Part shown: piece by piece, positions 46,901 to 59,301 of the stretch
Layout of the letters: every line of letters starts with the position of its first letter
How positions within the stretch are numbered: the first letter of the stretch is position 1
Assembly: GCA_013350335.1 (NCBI GenBank)
Contig: CM023537.1
Span: 10,968,438-11,032,437, forward strand
Origin: Chimonanthus salicifolius
Lineage: Eukaryota > Streptophyta > Magnoliopsida > Laurales > Calycanthaceae
Length of the DNA: 64,000 nucleotides
Reading direction: 5' to 3'
The notes under the pieces: generated by a model
Seen by the model: only the letters and a program-made list of their open reading frames with translations
Told to the model about the DNA's origin: nothing
Database searches by the model: none
Translations under genes and position numbers: made by a program

Positions 46901-48172
46901 GCTGCTCAAAATAGATCCTCCAATTTTCTGCCTTCTGTTATAGCAAATAATTATCAGCACCAGTCACCAGTATTGATTCAGGGTCATTTCCGTTATTTTG
47001 CAAGTTCCCTTTGCCTAAATATACAGTTAAATTAATACTCATACCCTGTTTACCAAGCATCAAAATGATATTGCAATCTGGGTACATGATATCCTCTCTT
47101 AAGATTCTTCTTCTAGAAAAAAAGGGTATTATTTCAGCACTTAGTACTCAGCAACTACTGAGAGTCAAAATCCACCTTCATAAGTCAAAATCTATCTTCT
47201 CAATCTTCTCTGATCATTGAAAATCCAAATTCTCAAACATTAAAATAACAGATAAAAAGAACCAACACAGGTTCCACAAAAAACCGGCAATATGTCAAAA
47301 ATACCTACGCCAATTCATTTTTATTAAAAAAAACACCAATTCAGGACTCCCTTTTCCCCCTACCCCCCTACTTCCCCCAACTCTTTTTCTCTGTCTGAGA
47401 TAGACCAAATCAGAAAATCAAATTCTCGATATATTCTAATTATTTAACATAAAAGACTCAAAAAAAAAAAAGAGAAAATGGGGAAAAAAATCCAAATTTC
47501 TACTTGTATTCAAGCATGCATCGTTTTCTTAATGAATTCCACAAAAAGCATAGCATCGCATCATTTTTTGAAAGAATCCAAAAAAATTCAAAAACCCCAA
47601 TGCAGGATATTGAATTCTCAACTGTTTCTTAATTAAAATTCTAAACGTCAAGCATTCAAAGAACAGAGACAAAAGAAAAAGAAAAACTTCAATATTCTAA
47701 GTTTCTAGTTCTTTAAAACAATTATCAACTTCTCAACGAATTCCACGAAAAGTAAACAAAATCGCAACTTTCCTGAAAATAGTAAAAAAAATACAGTAAT
47801 CAGTGTCTTTCAACTGTTACAAAATTATAGTAAAACACTCCCACAATTCAGTTGTATACAAACAACAATCATATTCTCACAAATTCCGCCAAAAAGTTTT
47901 ACAAAAGCGCATTATTTTCCAAACGAATCCAAATTTTGAAAACAAAATCAGCAAAAGTCAAAAAATTCAAAGAAGTCGGAGCCTTTCTAAATTACCTTCT
48001 CGCCCCTCTCGATGTACTTGACTGCAACGAGCTCCTTGGTCTGCTTATCCCTCATGAGCCGGGCGACACCGAAATTCCCCGATCCGATATCTTTGACCAG
48101 CTCGTAACGGTCACTATCGTGCATTATAGGGAGATCCATAGCCGGCCCGACCGTCACCGCCGACCGATCCAT
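40956..48172 (-). CDS. SnRK2.6: SnRK2.6/OST1-type ABA-activated Ser/Thr kinase
   Basis: Nine exons on the minus strand: 48172-47996, 46384-46310, 46215-46114, 46007-45954, 45857-45765, 45346-45254, 43074-42970, 42890-42792 and 41246-40956. All junctions are GT-AG and all introns phase 0; the product is 362 aa, the length of Arabidopsis OST1. Kinase features: P-loop IGSGNFGVA (29-37), Lys52 (AVK), catalytic loop HRDLKLEN (Asp142), DFGYSK, and activation loop [17 protein letters not shown] with Ser173/Ser177, equivalent to OST1 Ser171/Ser175. The C-terminus has the SnRK2 box ([10 protein letters not shown]) and the acidic ABA box ending GEIIYAM, the site for PP2C docking in subclass III. The kinase acts in guard cells and seeds downstream of PYR/PYL and PP2C, phosphorylating SLAC1, RBOHF and ABF factors. 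Residues IFVANPAT replace the usual IFVADPAK. Subclass III is certain; orthology to SnRK2.6 as opposed to 2.2/2.3 rests on the N-terminus (MDR...[13 protein letters not shown]). Confidence 0.96.
41340..41480. repeat. Minisatellite in kinase intron 8
   Basis: About three imperfect copies of a 40-44-bp unit marked by 'cttggatacaaag' (tggatac at 41371, 41411 and 41455) and 'tcttcccagacttt'. Confidence 0.8.
43905..44225 (+). pseudogene. LINE 3' fragment in kinase intron 6
   Basis: The plus-strand ORF (43920-44153) includes [18 protein letters not shown], which resembles the H.....N.VAD.LA..G end of the plant LINE RNase H domain. A tail reading 'gtatcgggtctaag' and 'tttctttattaacataattttt' follows. 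It is antisense to the host kinase gene. Truncated; no reverse transcriptase. Confidence 0.55.
44564..44869 (-). other. Coding-like fragment of unknown origin in kinase intron 6
   Basis: A 101-codon minus-strand reading frame (the first ATG-like codon is uncertain) has balanced, non-repetitive composition (for example [20 protein letters not shown] and [16 protein letters not shown]) and is GC-richer than its surroundings. It lies on the same strand as the kinase but no kinase has such a segment, and the flanking exons join in frame without it. It could be a captured gene fragment or an old transposon piece. I do not recognise it. Confidence 0.35.
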
Positions 48173-48257
48173 CCACAGTGGATCCGACTGTCCTCTTTTA
48201 TCGACGATGGAGAATGGAGTTTCTCACATTCCCGGGAGGGCACAACAGAAGTTGGGA

Positions 48258-48266
48258 GACACGTGG
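48258..48266 (-). promoter_or_regulatory. ABRE/G-box in the kinase leader
   Basis: CACGTG at 48260-48265 reads CCACGTGTC on the minus strand, the classic ABRE form, about 88 bp upstream of the kinase ATG. bZIP ABF/AREB factors, substrates of this kinase, bind such sites, so feedback control is possible but only inferred. Confidence 0.45.
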
Positions 48267-48499
48267 TGAGATCGCGGCTGTCGGATGTGCTGGATGGATC
48301 GAGAAGATGATATGTTGGTTGGAAGATGGAGACCCAACGGAGGGAAGCTCGTGAGGAACTTTATTAAACCCTAGAGAGAGAAAGCTCGTGAACAGCTCCT
48401 GCTTTTAGAGAGAGAGGAACCTTTTCTGCATCGGCGACAGTCTTTCGGATGATTAATGTCTGAAAGAGAGGAGAAAGGGAGACGAAATGACAAAAATGC

Positions 48500-50900
48500 C
48501 CATGACACAAGCCAGTTTGCACCCTGATTTTCAAAATAATCTGATATAAAAAAAAATAAACTTTATTAAGCTCAATTTAGTTAAATTTAAAATATAAACG
48601 ATTTGTGAGAGAAAAAATTCAAGCATTGCTTTGACTTATTTCAGTTTCAAATCAATGTGCTCCAATGAGTATTTAATGTTAATTTGAAACTAATATGTAA
48701 TTACTAAAAATGGTAAATATAGAACATTCAAACTCAAATAAAACACAATACAATTCAAAAAAATCAAATTATTGATAATTAAATCTAATCAAATTAATTT
48801 CACTTAAACAGGTTATAGAAAATTGATTTGTTCACTGATATTACCAACATTAAGTACTATTTTTTTTGTTCTTGATTTTATCTCCATAAATTAGGAAAAA
48901 AATATTAAAATAAAAAAAATATTATTAACTTATTATAATAGAATAAAAGGCCAGATAGAGAAGGTGTTGAGCACTTGAGAAAATATCAGTGTTCAAATAA
49001 ATGTCTAAAGTTCTACAAGATTTTTAAGAAATAAATCTAAAGTATGGTCGCATCATGAAAAGGGCATTTTGGTCCACTGAAGATAAAAGAGAAGAGTGGC
49101 CAATCCATGCGGACAAAGACAAGTCTTAATGCATAAGCAATACATGACAAAAGCTATAATAATGCGAGCCAATTAAGGAAACCAACTTTTCTTTTTGTTG
49201 TTTAATTAAGGAATTTTGCAACGAAACCCTTGGAATATTCTTAACTTGGCAAAACAGCCCACTCCTCCATCTTCTCTTGCGGACCGAAATGCTCGTCTCC
49301 CTACGTTACGTGTAGGAGTGAAACTTGGATCGGGATTTAACTCAACTTGTATGACTTGACTCAATAAATTAATAGATTTGGACTATGTATTTATATATTA
49401 CAAGTTAAGTCGTATTGGAAAAATAAAAATTCGTATTAAGATTAGATTGGATTGAGAAATTAACTTAACTCGATCTGCGTGTACTAAATTATAAAATGTC
49501 ACTCGATTGATTTGGATAAGCAATTTGAGTCAGATTGGATTAAGTAATATGTCATCAATTTGAATCAAATCAAGTCAGATTCAATAAAAATTTTATATAA
49601 ATTAAATTAGATTTATTAAAATTCGTCGTGATTCGATCCGAATTTCAACCATAATTACACCCTTCGTAAATTGCCTAGTGTTCTTTAAAAGGGTATTTCT
49701 GTAATTAAATCCTCTGAGAGGCCATCCGGTCATCTGGAATTCTGGATAATGGAAATGGTAGGCTTCCGCCAGCCATTAACCGGAAGACAGATTGCATGAA
49801 AGGTGAGGAGGCGACACGTCATGAAATTTAACCGGTTTTACAGGTGATCGACGGTAACATTTGGCAGAGGGCATTTTTGGGGGTTAGGAGCACAGTGATG
49901 GAACCTCCTTTTGCCGAAGGTCCTTTTCAGCTCTCGAGGTCTTTTAGCCGACTTACAGTTAGGATTAGGGGTGAAAAAGGTAGAAAATCGACTTGGGAAA
50001 GTTTCAAATGAATTTTTTTTTTTTTTGTGATTTTTTTGGAAATTTCTTAAAATAAAGATATTAAATAAGAGTTTTTTTTTAAAAAAAAAAACTTTTAGAT
50101 AAATCTTTCATACGTTCACATCAGTGGTTAAAAAGACAAAAATGACATTCAAGTTTCAAAACGACCTTTCGAAATATGTAATACTATAACTCAACTTGTA
50201 ACACTTAATTCATTGACTTTACTATCTTAATTAATAGTGTGAGTGCAATTACCTCATCCTTTCTCATGTTCAATTACATGACAACAATCATACCTATTTT
50301 AATAAGTGACTTGGACCTGTTAAATAGATAATCCGACATAATGCAAACTCATTTATAAATAAGTAAATTTGACTCGACTCAAATTAATTACTCAACTAAA
50401 CGAGTTGACTTATTTTAATAAATGATCTAACCCATATAATAAATAACTTGACCTAATCTGAATCCGTCTATAAATGAGTAGACATAAAGTGACACACCTA
50501 TTACTACATTTATTAGTAATGCATTGAACTATATAAGGTTTATATCCATTTAAAGAGTGAAAAACTCTAATAAGACTTTATTAACCAAGACTCTTTAATG
50601 AGACATATCATTTAATGGGTTTTGGGGTTCATATAGTTGAATGTGATATAAAGAGAACCGTATGAGTAAGTTCTATTATATTTTACTTCCATCTGATCAT
50701 CATATTGTTTAATTTTAAACTTTTAAAAAATGATGGCCTATACTCATCAAAATTTAAAAGTCAAATAAATAGAAAATCCGATCCTTAACCAAACTGCCTA
50801 ACCCCTCAGCCCAAGCAGTCAAAACAGTAATAAAAACTTGAGTTTAAAGAGAGGATTATCTAGAAAGGGAAGGAATTCAAAGCGGAAACGGGTTTGGAGG
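48500..50900. other. Intergenic, kinase promoter side
   Basis: AT-rich with no gene. Contains the MITE at 49312-49668 and a more decayed block at about 50250-50510 with the same 'cttgactcg / gacttgacc' motifs. Poly-T and poly-A runs occur at 50009-50090. Confidence 0.45.
49312..49668. mobile_element. hAT MITE related to 58945-59293
   Basis: Starts 'taggagtgaaacttggatc' and ends 'aattacaccctt', with the same internal succession (cttgactcaat, ggaaaaataaaaa, tgagaaatt, gatttggat) as the intact copy at 58945. No certain target duplication. Confidence 0.65.
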
Positions 50901-50923
50901 TGTCTTTTCTCTCAAAATCGCAC

Positions 50924-51355
50924 ATGCACGACGAAGATTTGAGAGAGGAGTGTGGGAGGGGTTCCCCAAGTCAGAAATCCAGAGCTGAAATAAGAGAAAT
51001 GGTTTCTCTCAATCGACATAGGGGTTTAAATACTCCTTCAAAATTCTGCGATATGAGAACTCCGACATTGCTCAACTACAACTTGCTAACTCCACAAATG
51101 TTGCTCTCGGGTCTGAGCTCCAATAGTTTCCTATCGAAACTCCAAGAATGTCGGACTTCCAACATTTCTACATCTGAACTCCGACACTCCTGCACTTCAC
51201 ATAATTCTCTCCCAACCCCCGTTTGCGAAACCTCAGGTCCCCAATTAAATCAAATAACTGGAGAAACACACTCGCACTCTGAAGTCACACGTGCAACCAT
51301 GAAATTTTCTCAAAATATTTTTTTAATAAAAGCCAAGTCATTACATAAACACTAA
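50924..51355 (+). CDS. Hypothetical ORF (143 aa)
   Basis: Opens at ATG 50924 (the frame is open further upstream without ATG) and is Ser/Thr/Leu-rich with no recognised domain. The DNA contains related and inverted 'actccgacatt' / 'aatgtcggact' blocks at about 51058-51195, hinting at a repeat origin. The length is unusual for this AT-rich region, but there is no TATA box, homologue or codon evidence I can cite. More likely non-coding. Confidence 0.2.
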   Translation: MHDEDLREECGRGSPSQKSRAEIREMVSLNRHRGLNTPSKFCDMRTPTLLNYNLLTPQMLLSGLSSNSFLSKLQECRTSNISTSELRHSCTSHNSLPTPVCETSGPQLNQITGETHSHSEVTRATMKFSQNIFLIKAKSLHKH

Positions 51356-51689
51356 CATTTTCGAGTTTCAATGAGTCAATATAAAATTATATTTTGCAGT
51401 ACTTATTACATAAGATAATTGAATTTAAATATAAGTTTTAATAAAACTATTTTCCCCAAAAAACTAAATAAGCATCTTCTCAAAATAAAATAAAAAAAAT
51501 TAAAATATGACTAAAGTAAGCGTCACCATTATGGTTGACGAAAAATAAATTGTGGCTCATGCATCACATCAATTGGATTTTGATAGGTCTAGATATCTTA
51601 TTGATAGGTGGGTCCAACAAATGAGAACCCATGTTGTCCAAAGTCTAAACTCTAAACCTTACAGATGTCAAAGGTTTTTTTTTCCAAAA

Positions 51690-51806
51690 TTACCCTTTTC
51701 AATGGATAAGATAAGAGTAATCATAGTTCAAAGGTCACTTCTAATTAAGGATAATCCTTATTCAAAATAATCCCTCTAAAATTTATCTCTCGTCCAAACG
51801 CGGCCT
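51690..51806. mobile_element. Right-end fragment of a GCGTTTGGATG-type element
   Basis: Ends 'ctctaaaatttatctctcgtccaaacgcggcc', close to the right terminus of the element at 2903-4696 and to its internal repeat units. The left end is not present. Confidence 0.45.
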
Positions 51807-52479
51807 TTAAATACTGTTCTTCCAATCTAAGTACACTATACATTGTTTTCACATGAATTATTATATGTTTGAGCTTGACATAAATCTATTGATACGTTAA
51901 AATTTATCTCAAAATATTAAATGGTAGTTGATAATTATATAATTTTCCATATCTTAGTCCATAATCTAAACAATTTAAACAATTTGTCCCATCTGCACGG
52001 CACATGCTTTTGGCGTCCAATAATTTCATTAAAGATTTTTTTTAATTTCTTAAAAAATATATTTTTTAAAATTATATTTAAATTCAACTTATGTTCTCCC
52101 GCAAATATTATGAAATTCAGAATTATGTCAGGGCATATAAACTCAATCTTTATTATTTATATCAAAGCTTTTTCAATTAAAATTAACAAAATGTTAGTCT
52201 CATCGAAGTTGAAAAACTTCCATCTTTTTATCACTAGATATTTTTTTTTTAATTCTACGATAGAAATGAGATTCCTTACAAGAAGATGGTTTTTTTTTTT
52301 TGTGTGTGTGTGTTTTTTTTTTGGCAAAGAGACCATATTCCCTAAAAGAAAAGAACAAGACATAATTTTTTATGCTCTTTATTTTTTATAGTTGAAAATT
52401 GGCAAATAGCTTCTAAAGAAAAGGTATATTTAGCAAAAAATCTCTTTGATTAGATAATACTACTAACTATTCGGGTTGT

Positions 52480-52734
52480 ATTTGGATGAGGGGTAGAGGT
52501 GTCAAAACGCTTCATTTGGTGAGGAAGGAGAAAAAAAATTCTAAGTTTTCCTCAACAGTACAAATTCGAAAGCCTCTTTGAGATAATCATTTTACCTTTC
52601 TCTTAGGATGAGTTTTTTTTTTTCTCTCTTATATCTTTTTTACTGTGATTATCAAATAAGATAAATAAAACTCATATTCAAAAGAGACTCTGCATAAGAA
52701 AAACCCTTACAAAATTTTACCTTTCATCCAAATG
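52480..52734. mobile_element. Short MITE with ATTTGGATG ends
   Basis: Left end ATTTGGATGAGGGGTA; right end inverted, ATTTGGATGAAAGGTAAA. About 255 bp, no coding. A small relative of the element at 2903-4696. Confidence 0.6.
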
Positions 52735-55258
52735 GAGGTGGAGTAATTATCTTGCTCTAAGACAAATTGTAATATTTGTGAACTTTGATCACTGACTCGA
52801 ATTTTCACAAAAGAGAACCATTTCTTTCAATACTCACCCACTATTGGTTAATAGTCCTAGCAATTTGATATATATGCTTATTCCATTACGAAATGGAATG
52901 TTCAAATGACTATCATTTATTGTAGTTTAGAAAATAAGAGGCAAGAAGGTTCTATGAAAAAATAGTAGTTTAATTCAATGATGGATAATTTTAGTTATTT
53001 TATTAGAAATATTAATAGAAGTGAAGACCTTAAACTAAATTATCTTCATAAAAATATTCATGTTGTTTCTTTAAATTTTTTTTGGCTGAAATATGACAAT
53101 AGACATGTGTCCTATAAAGGACAACGATCTTTCTACGAGTATTTTGTTTAATTCGATACGGATTTTACTGTATTGCTCATTTTATCATTCGAATCGGTTC
53201 GTTGAATTCCTTCGAAATCACTTAAGGCGAAGGGTTCGACGAGCTGATTTGAATAACAAAATGGAAAATACAGTTACACAAAAAATCTATGAGAGAATCA
53301 CTCTCTTTCCATAAAAAAACAATATATAAGATAAGTCTTTTCGATTTATATTGATATGACTATCTATCATCGACTCAACTTATAATTGAAAAGAATTTGA
53401 ATATTTATAAGGTAAAAGAATTTGTGAATATTTATAAGGTATCAACTACTCCCTAATCATGGAAACATAGGTCCACAATGTCCCCAAATAATTGAAACAG
53501 GATCATGGAGGAATAAATGAATATGGGTAGGTTCATTTTGAGTGAAACATGTATGATGAGTATATTTATTTCTTTATTTCTCTTTCATCTCTACAAATCC
53601 AAACAAGGAAAATGAAAAAGTTATAAAAGAGATTGGCTTCTATCAAGTGTAACATCCATATGATGATATTTTTGAGAAGGTTAATGACCCCATTTGTATT
53701 TTAGATGGCTGTCCCTTTCACAAGACTTGTTACCTTTGAAGGAGGCAAGGCATCAATGTCAATGGTTGGTCTCTCCTATGGGAGATGTTATCTTCTTGTG
53801 AGAAGTGTCAAACCGACCAAAATTTTGGGCAATGAAAACTAATACTTTTTGGGGAGGTTAATTTAAAAAAACATAAATAAATATTAAATATTGGAGGCCA
53901 TGCCATTAGAAAGCCACGTGTCTTGTTAAGGTTAGGTTGGTTTGAAATCACGACTTGTATGAGTTGTATGTCTGAAAGCTCTTTAATTATTTGATTTTTT
54001 TTTCTTTCATTTTTATTATCAATGTGTTTCAGTTGTTTTAAAGCATCTAATTAATTTTTAAAATTTGTGTAAACTTCTCCATCCACATATATTGAATAAC
54101 TCTATAAAAATGGTCATTTAAAATGGTGTGAGAATCAAACTCATGATACTCACTTACTGAGGTGAGTTTTTAGCAATCATTCCAACTCTTTTAAATTATC
54201 TCTCTTAATTATATTTTTAATGAAATTATGAATTGAGGATAATAAGATGCACGTACGACGCATTTGACAAATAAGATGAGAGTTCTGAGTCTGACGATAA
54301 AAGGGTTAGAATCATAATCAGGAATCTCTTTCAGAAAAAAAAGATTTTAAGTTCGATTTCTATTATACTCTAAAAATATCATTTTTTTTAGAATTAATTA
54401 ATGTGTATGAGTAGAAAAACTTACAAATACTCTAATTAGTCGCGTTTTCTAAGAGTTGTGAATACTTTATTCATAAAATAAAGAAAATGAAACTCAATTC
54501 TCATTTTTAGTGGGAATTCGCAAGTCAATTTTCCATGATAAAGAGTCAATTTTCCATGATAGAGAGTGAGAAAATGAGAAGTTGAAAATAAGTGCCTGTA
54601 TGACAAAGCAATTGAGAAGAAAAGCAGCAGAAATCCTTTCCAAGCGTACGGTGCGACACGTGCCTGCCTGAAATTTTGGAGGAGTCACTACCCCCACTCA
54701 TTGTACGCAAAAAAAACATCACTCCTTGAAACGTAGAAGCGACAACGCTTTGAGTTGGGTTGGGTATTCGTGTAATTTAAGTTTATTTTAGATATTATCA
54801 AATAAGTTTAGACCTAATTTAGATTCAAGTCAATTTTATCTATTTTTCTGATTAAAATAATTTTATACTGAAATGGCATTTTAAAACCATCTTTTAAATG
54901 TGTCTAGACTTCATATGATTGTATGTGTTGTATATAGACATGATAATAATCGGATGAATAAGATTTATTCATTTATTTCTAAGTTCAAGTCGGATCTAAA
55001 CACTTATAAATAGGTTTGCGTAAGTAGAATCTTCTGATAAATAGATTGGGTTTGGTCATTTCCCAAAAATGGGTCGATTTCGACCGGTTTGGAAATAGGG
55101 GCCAAAGTTAAGTTTTGTCAAATCTAAGAAAAAAACAAATGACTTGCTAGTGTCCATAACATGCTTTAGTTTGTAAAATGATTATGAGCACTAGTGTTTT
55201 TTCATAAGATATATTGGATTTGTCTTATTGTTCACATGTCTATCACTAAACGTGTAAA
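52735..55258. other. Intergenic, nothing recognised
   Basis: AT-rich with a dispersed repeat at about 54050-54190 (ending 'attccaactctttta') and a decayed 'ggttgggtattcgtg' block near 54750-55060. ORFs at 53093-53314 and 54697-54494 have no recognisable product. Confidence 0.4.
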
Positions 55259-55266
55259 CTGCACCC

Positions 55267-55430
55267 CAGGGGTAAAAAATTCGATATTGGCCGATATATC
55301 GACCGACACATATATTGACCGAAATATCATTATCGGCCCATATTTTTCTCTCTCTCTCTCCCTTTTTTTTTTTAAAAAAAAGGCATATATCGGTCGATAT
55401 GATATGTATCGGCCGATATTTGGACCCCTG
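55267..55430. mobile_element. hAT MITE, 164 bp
   Basis: Ends CAGGGGTAAAAAATTCG and, inverted, CAGGGGTCCAAATATCG, flanked by the perfect 8-bp duplication ctgcaccc (55259-55266 and 55431-55438). Rich in 'tatcggccgatat' palindromes. Confidence 0.9.
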
Positions 55431-55439
55431 CTGCACCCA

Positions 55440-57809
55440 ATACCTCTTGTACAAAAAACACTACTGTTCTTATCACTAGCCTTCATAAAATTGTTAAAAT
55501 GGGTAGGTCTGGCAGAAGACCGGGCTGAAAGGCTCTAATGTTTTGATAAGTCATGGCAGTTGGTGGGTTCCACTTGATGATCATAAAAATTATATAAATT
55601 ATCACAGGTGCTATCATATTGTAAAAAAATTGGAACTCATTGAATGATGCTAATTATTTGATTTTTTAAGATTAAAATGAACAATTAGATAATTTTTTTT
55701 TTGTCTATCATGATTAATCTAGCATTTAGGATACATGTAAATAATAAAAGATTGAATCTAAATTTTAAAAAGAGAGAAATAATTATAGCCAACCAAATTT
55801 AATATAAAATAGGTCACATATGGAGGCTAGGAAGCTACTAAGAGAGAGAGAGCACAGCTGATTCACTTTAGAGAAATCACATGAACATCAATGTTTTCAA
55901 TAATAAAGAAACTTGAATTTATCTTTTTACCCACTTGTCATTTTTTTTTAAATAGTAAAAAGGTACACATGTATGTGTTGCTGTAAAAATATTAGTGTCT
56001 TTGTCATTTACCCTTCACTCATAGAACAAGATCCTACAAAATTGATAATTGATACTAGAGTATATTAGATTTTCAATGAAAACCCACATAAAAAATGTAC
56101 TTGAGACTTGAGAGCACCTAATGCATATATATGGACAAAAGGCCGGCTCTGACTATAGATGGAGTAGGCAGCCACATAAGGCTAATGTCTAAGACCCCAC
56201 CAATATGACCAATAACTTTACTCACAATCTCAGAATCTCTAAAATTTCAAGACATGCACTGCACTTAGAGCTCCTGAGATTGTTCGCTGTTAACTATCCA
56301 AGATAATGTCCTCAAAAGTTAAGGTAAAGATGTGATCCACATGCCCTGGTGGAAACTAGAAAGCCACTCCTTTTGTTCACTTTTCTTTTATGGTGCTAGT
56401 TTACTTGATGCCCCTCATTTTCACATATAAAGTAGATGGAGCTATCACACTTATCTCCTGAATCTATTAAAGGGGGTTGATGAGGTTTGCTTTTTATGAT
56501 ACAGGTGAGTAAAATCAGAACTGAATAGCCCACTTATAAATTCTGGTCCATGTAATTGTTGGATCACTGTATCTCATATGGATACTATTTGATCAATCTA
56601 CCATCTCTTTCAATGGTGATTCACTAAAAAAATTCAGTTACATTTTGAAAAGTTTGGTGATTTCATCCATTTACAGATTTTGACTGATATCGCCGATATG
56701 ACTGAAATATTGGCTGTGAAATTTTTTGGTCCTCCTAAAGATCGAAAAGTTGAGTTCGGCCAAATTTTATAATTTCAGTCACACTTGCATACTCTAGATG
56801 TCATCCCCTTAAAGATCTCCACTGTAAAGAGATCACACCATAATAAATGGATAGTCTTTCTACGGGAGTCTAATGAAGGACATGATCAGATTTAACGCCT
56901 ACAAATGCATCTTGTACTAAAATAGAATTCAAACTATAAAAACATTAGAGAACCAAACAAGAACTCAAAACTTACACAAGCAAAACTTGAATTGATTTCG
57001 GTGTCTTTCTACAATAGTCTATGACCTCTATTTATACGTAGATTAAAAGAAAAAAATTATAAGAGATTCATCCATCAAAACCGTCCCATTACCACCTAGT
57101 TAACCCAAACTAAATCCTACATACACATTCTAAAACCCAAAAATAGCATGTGACCTACATAATCTTTTGGTTTTATTTCCTCTTTGGTTCACCTTCGCTT
57201 GTTGCTTCTTGGGACCCTCTTTGCATGTGTGAGAAAAGAAATTCGTATAGACGTCTCGTTCCTTAGATTTGGATCTCAAATTGGGTCAATTTTACATAGA
57301 AACAATTTATTTGGGACAATTGGACCCATATGCTATGAACTTATGCTTACTTTTCATCAATTTGAGTGCCTTTTGAATTTGGAATTACATGTCTTAGCCA
57401 CTAATAATTTCTTCATACTCAATTGATGCTAATTGAGCAATTTCATCATCCAATTCATCTTGACGATGACTCAATTGAACATAGTCTTCATTAATTTATG
57501 CATTACAACTTCAATTTCTCCTGAATAAAAAATTTTCATGCTCGAAGAATCTTGTCTTTATCTTCAATCTTCAATTCTTCTAATTGAGCTTGTGATTGAA
57601 GATTTCAAAGTGAAAACAAGGGACAGCTCTCAGTCTATCAAGCCATGAATTCCAAATATGTGGAACTTAAAAATAAATTTTTTTAATGTCTACCTAGAAC
57701 AAAAAGTCTCAATCGATATTTCTGACTGATATTTAAAAAAAAAAAAGTGACTGGTTTAATTTTTATATTTTAATCTATCTAGATCATTAAATATTGATTT
57801 ATATCTTAA
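55440..57809. other. Intergenic
   Basis: No gene. A hAT-like relic of the CAGGGCCGGCC group lies at about 56140-56285 (aggccggctctgactatag). 57184-57426 is open for 80 codons without recognisable features. Confidence 0.4.
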
Positions 57810-58123
57810 AGGTGCCCATCTTAATACGAGAGTTTTCTTTTAAGACATACGGATTTTAGTGAACTTCTCATTTTGCCTCTCATCCATCCACAAAAGTTGG
57901 TTCACTTATCGGTGCACCGGACATGTGCACCGACTGGATCACTTGGAAATCGGTGCATCGATTTCTTGAGAGACCAAATCGTTGCACCGACATGATCATT
58001 TTACATATAAATAGGTTTATTAAACACTTAAAAAGTGAGCCGATTTCTGCGAATGGAGGCAAAGTGGAAATCCGAAAAATCTTTGCCTCCTAAAAGAAAA
58101 CTCCCTTGTTAGGATGGGCACCG
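57810..58123. mobile_element. hAT-like MITE, 314 bp, with CGGTGCAC repeats
   Basis: Ends AGGTGCCCATC and, inverted, CGGTGCCCATC; inverted homology continues through 'gagttttctttta'. Flanked by the 8-bp duplication tatcttaa (57802-57809 and 58124-58131). The centre (57915-58000) has several 'cggtgcacc' / 'ggtgcaccg' copies that can form small hairpins. Confidence 0.85.
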
Positions 58124-58944
58124 TATCTTAAGTTTCAACCCAAATTTGTTATCCACATTTAGAGCCCACATGAAACCACTTGTTATCTAAAGAGTTAAAA
58201 TACCCTATTATAGATGACTGGAAAATGAAACAAAAGATTTTACTTTTACTAGAAAGAAAGAGATTTGAGCTCATTCAGCATATATAATTAATTTAGTTTG
58301 AATTAGGAAAAAATAATGATATGTATGAATACCTGGTTTTATTTAGTACAAATTTCTTACACACAAATCATTAAACAAGATGTGTGGATTCTATTTAGAT
58401 GGTAGATGTCATGTACCAATTCCTTTCTCACTCTCCCATCTAAACGAGTAGATTAGTTGTGATGATTGATAGGTGATGTATGAAAGTGCAGTTTGTCTAT
58501 TTTCTCATAAAAAGTAATTTTATGAAAAATTATATTAGATTTAATTCATGTTGTCTAACAAATGTTATGGACACTGATCTCCTGGCACGCCATGAAAATC
58601 CAACGTTTTTGTTATTTGCATAAAAATCTTTATTAAAAATGAACAAACCTCCATTTGCCTATAATTAAATTTCCCTGTCTCTTTACAGAAAATGAATTCG
58701 TTGTAAGAAGAGAAAAATATCTCATTCTTTGTATTCTTGGCGAAAAACGCTTATTCCTTTAGAGGAGAGAAGAGTCTCATTTTTTATGCTATTCATTTTT
58801 TACTGACGGAAAATGACAAACAACCCTGAACATGAGGTCTTGATTATTTCATGTGAACAAGTATGGCATCAAATATCAATAGTCATAATGGTTTAGGATC
58901 CCATGAGCTTAAGTTTGTTCAAGCCCAATCCATTTCTTGTCAAG

Positions 58945-59293
58945 TAGGGGTGAAACTTGGATAACCCAATCCATATGACTTGACTCGAGAAATCAGTGGG
59001 TTTGAGTTATATATTTGTATATTTTGGGTTGGGTCTGGTTGGAAAAATAAAAACTCGCATGAAATTTGGGTCGAGTTGGATTGAGAAATTTAAAATCAAC
59101 GTGAACCAACCCAACATAACCTGACTTGACCTGCGTACACCAAGTTATAAAACACCACTCGGGTTGACTTGGGTCAGAAATTCGGGCCTGGTTGGGTTCA
59201 GTAATTTGGGTTCGGTCGAGTTCAATAAATTTTGACATGGGTTGAGTTCGGTTTATTAAAACCCGACATGATCCGACCCTAGTTTCAGCCCTA
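58945..59293. mobile_element. hAT MITE, 349 bp
   Basis: Ends TAGGGGTGAAACTTGG and, inverted, TAGGGCTGAAACTAGG, flanked by the perfect 8-bp duplication ttgtcaag (58937-58944 and 59294-59301). The TAGGG-type terminus is usual for plant hAT elements. Non-coding. Confidence 0.92.
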
Positions 59294-59301
59294 TTGTCAA
59301 G

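Noticed and set aside
47852..48310. 152-codon plus-strand ORF over kinase exon 1
   Set aside because: Antisense shadow of the conserved kinase exon 1 and leader; its translation has no recognisable features.
53093..53314. Possible organelle-derived insertion or short gene
   Set aside because: Composition seemed different, but I could not match it to any plastid or mitochondrial gene and the ORF has no recognised product.
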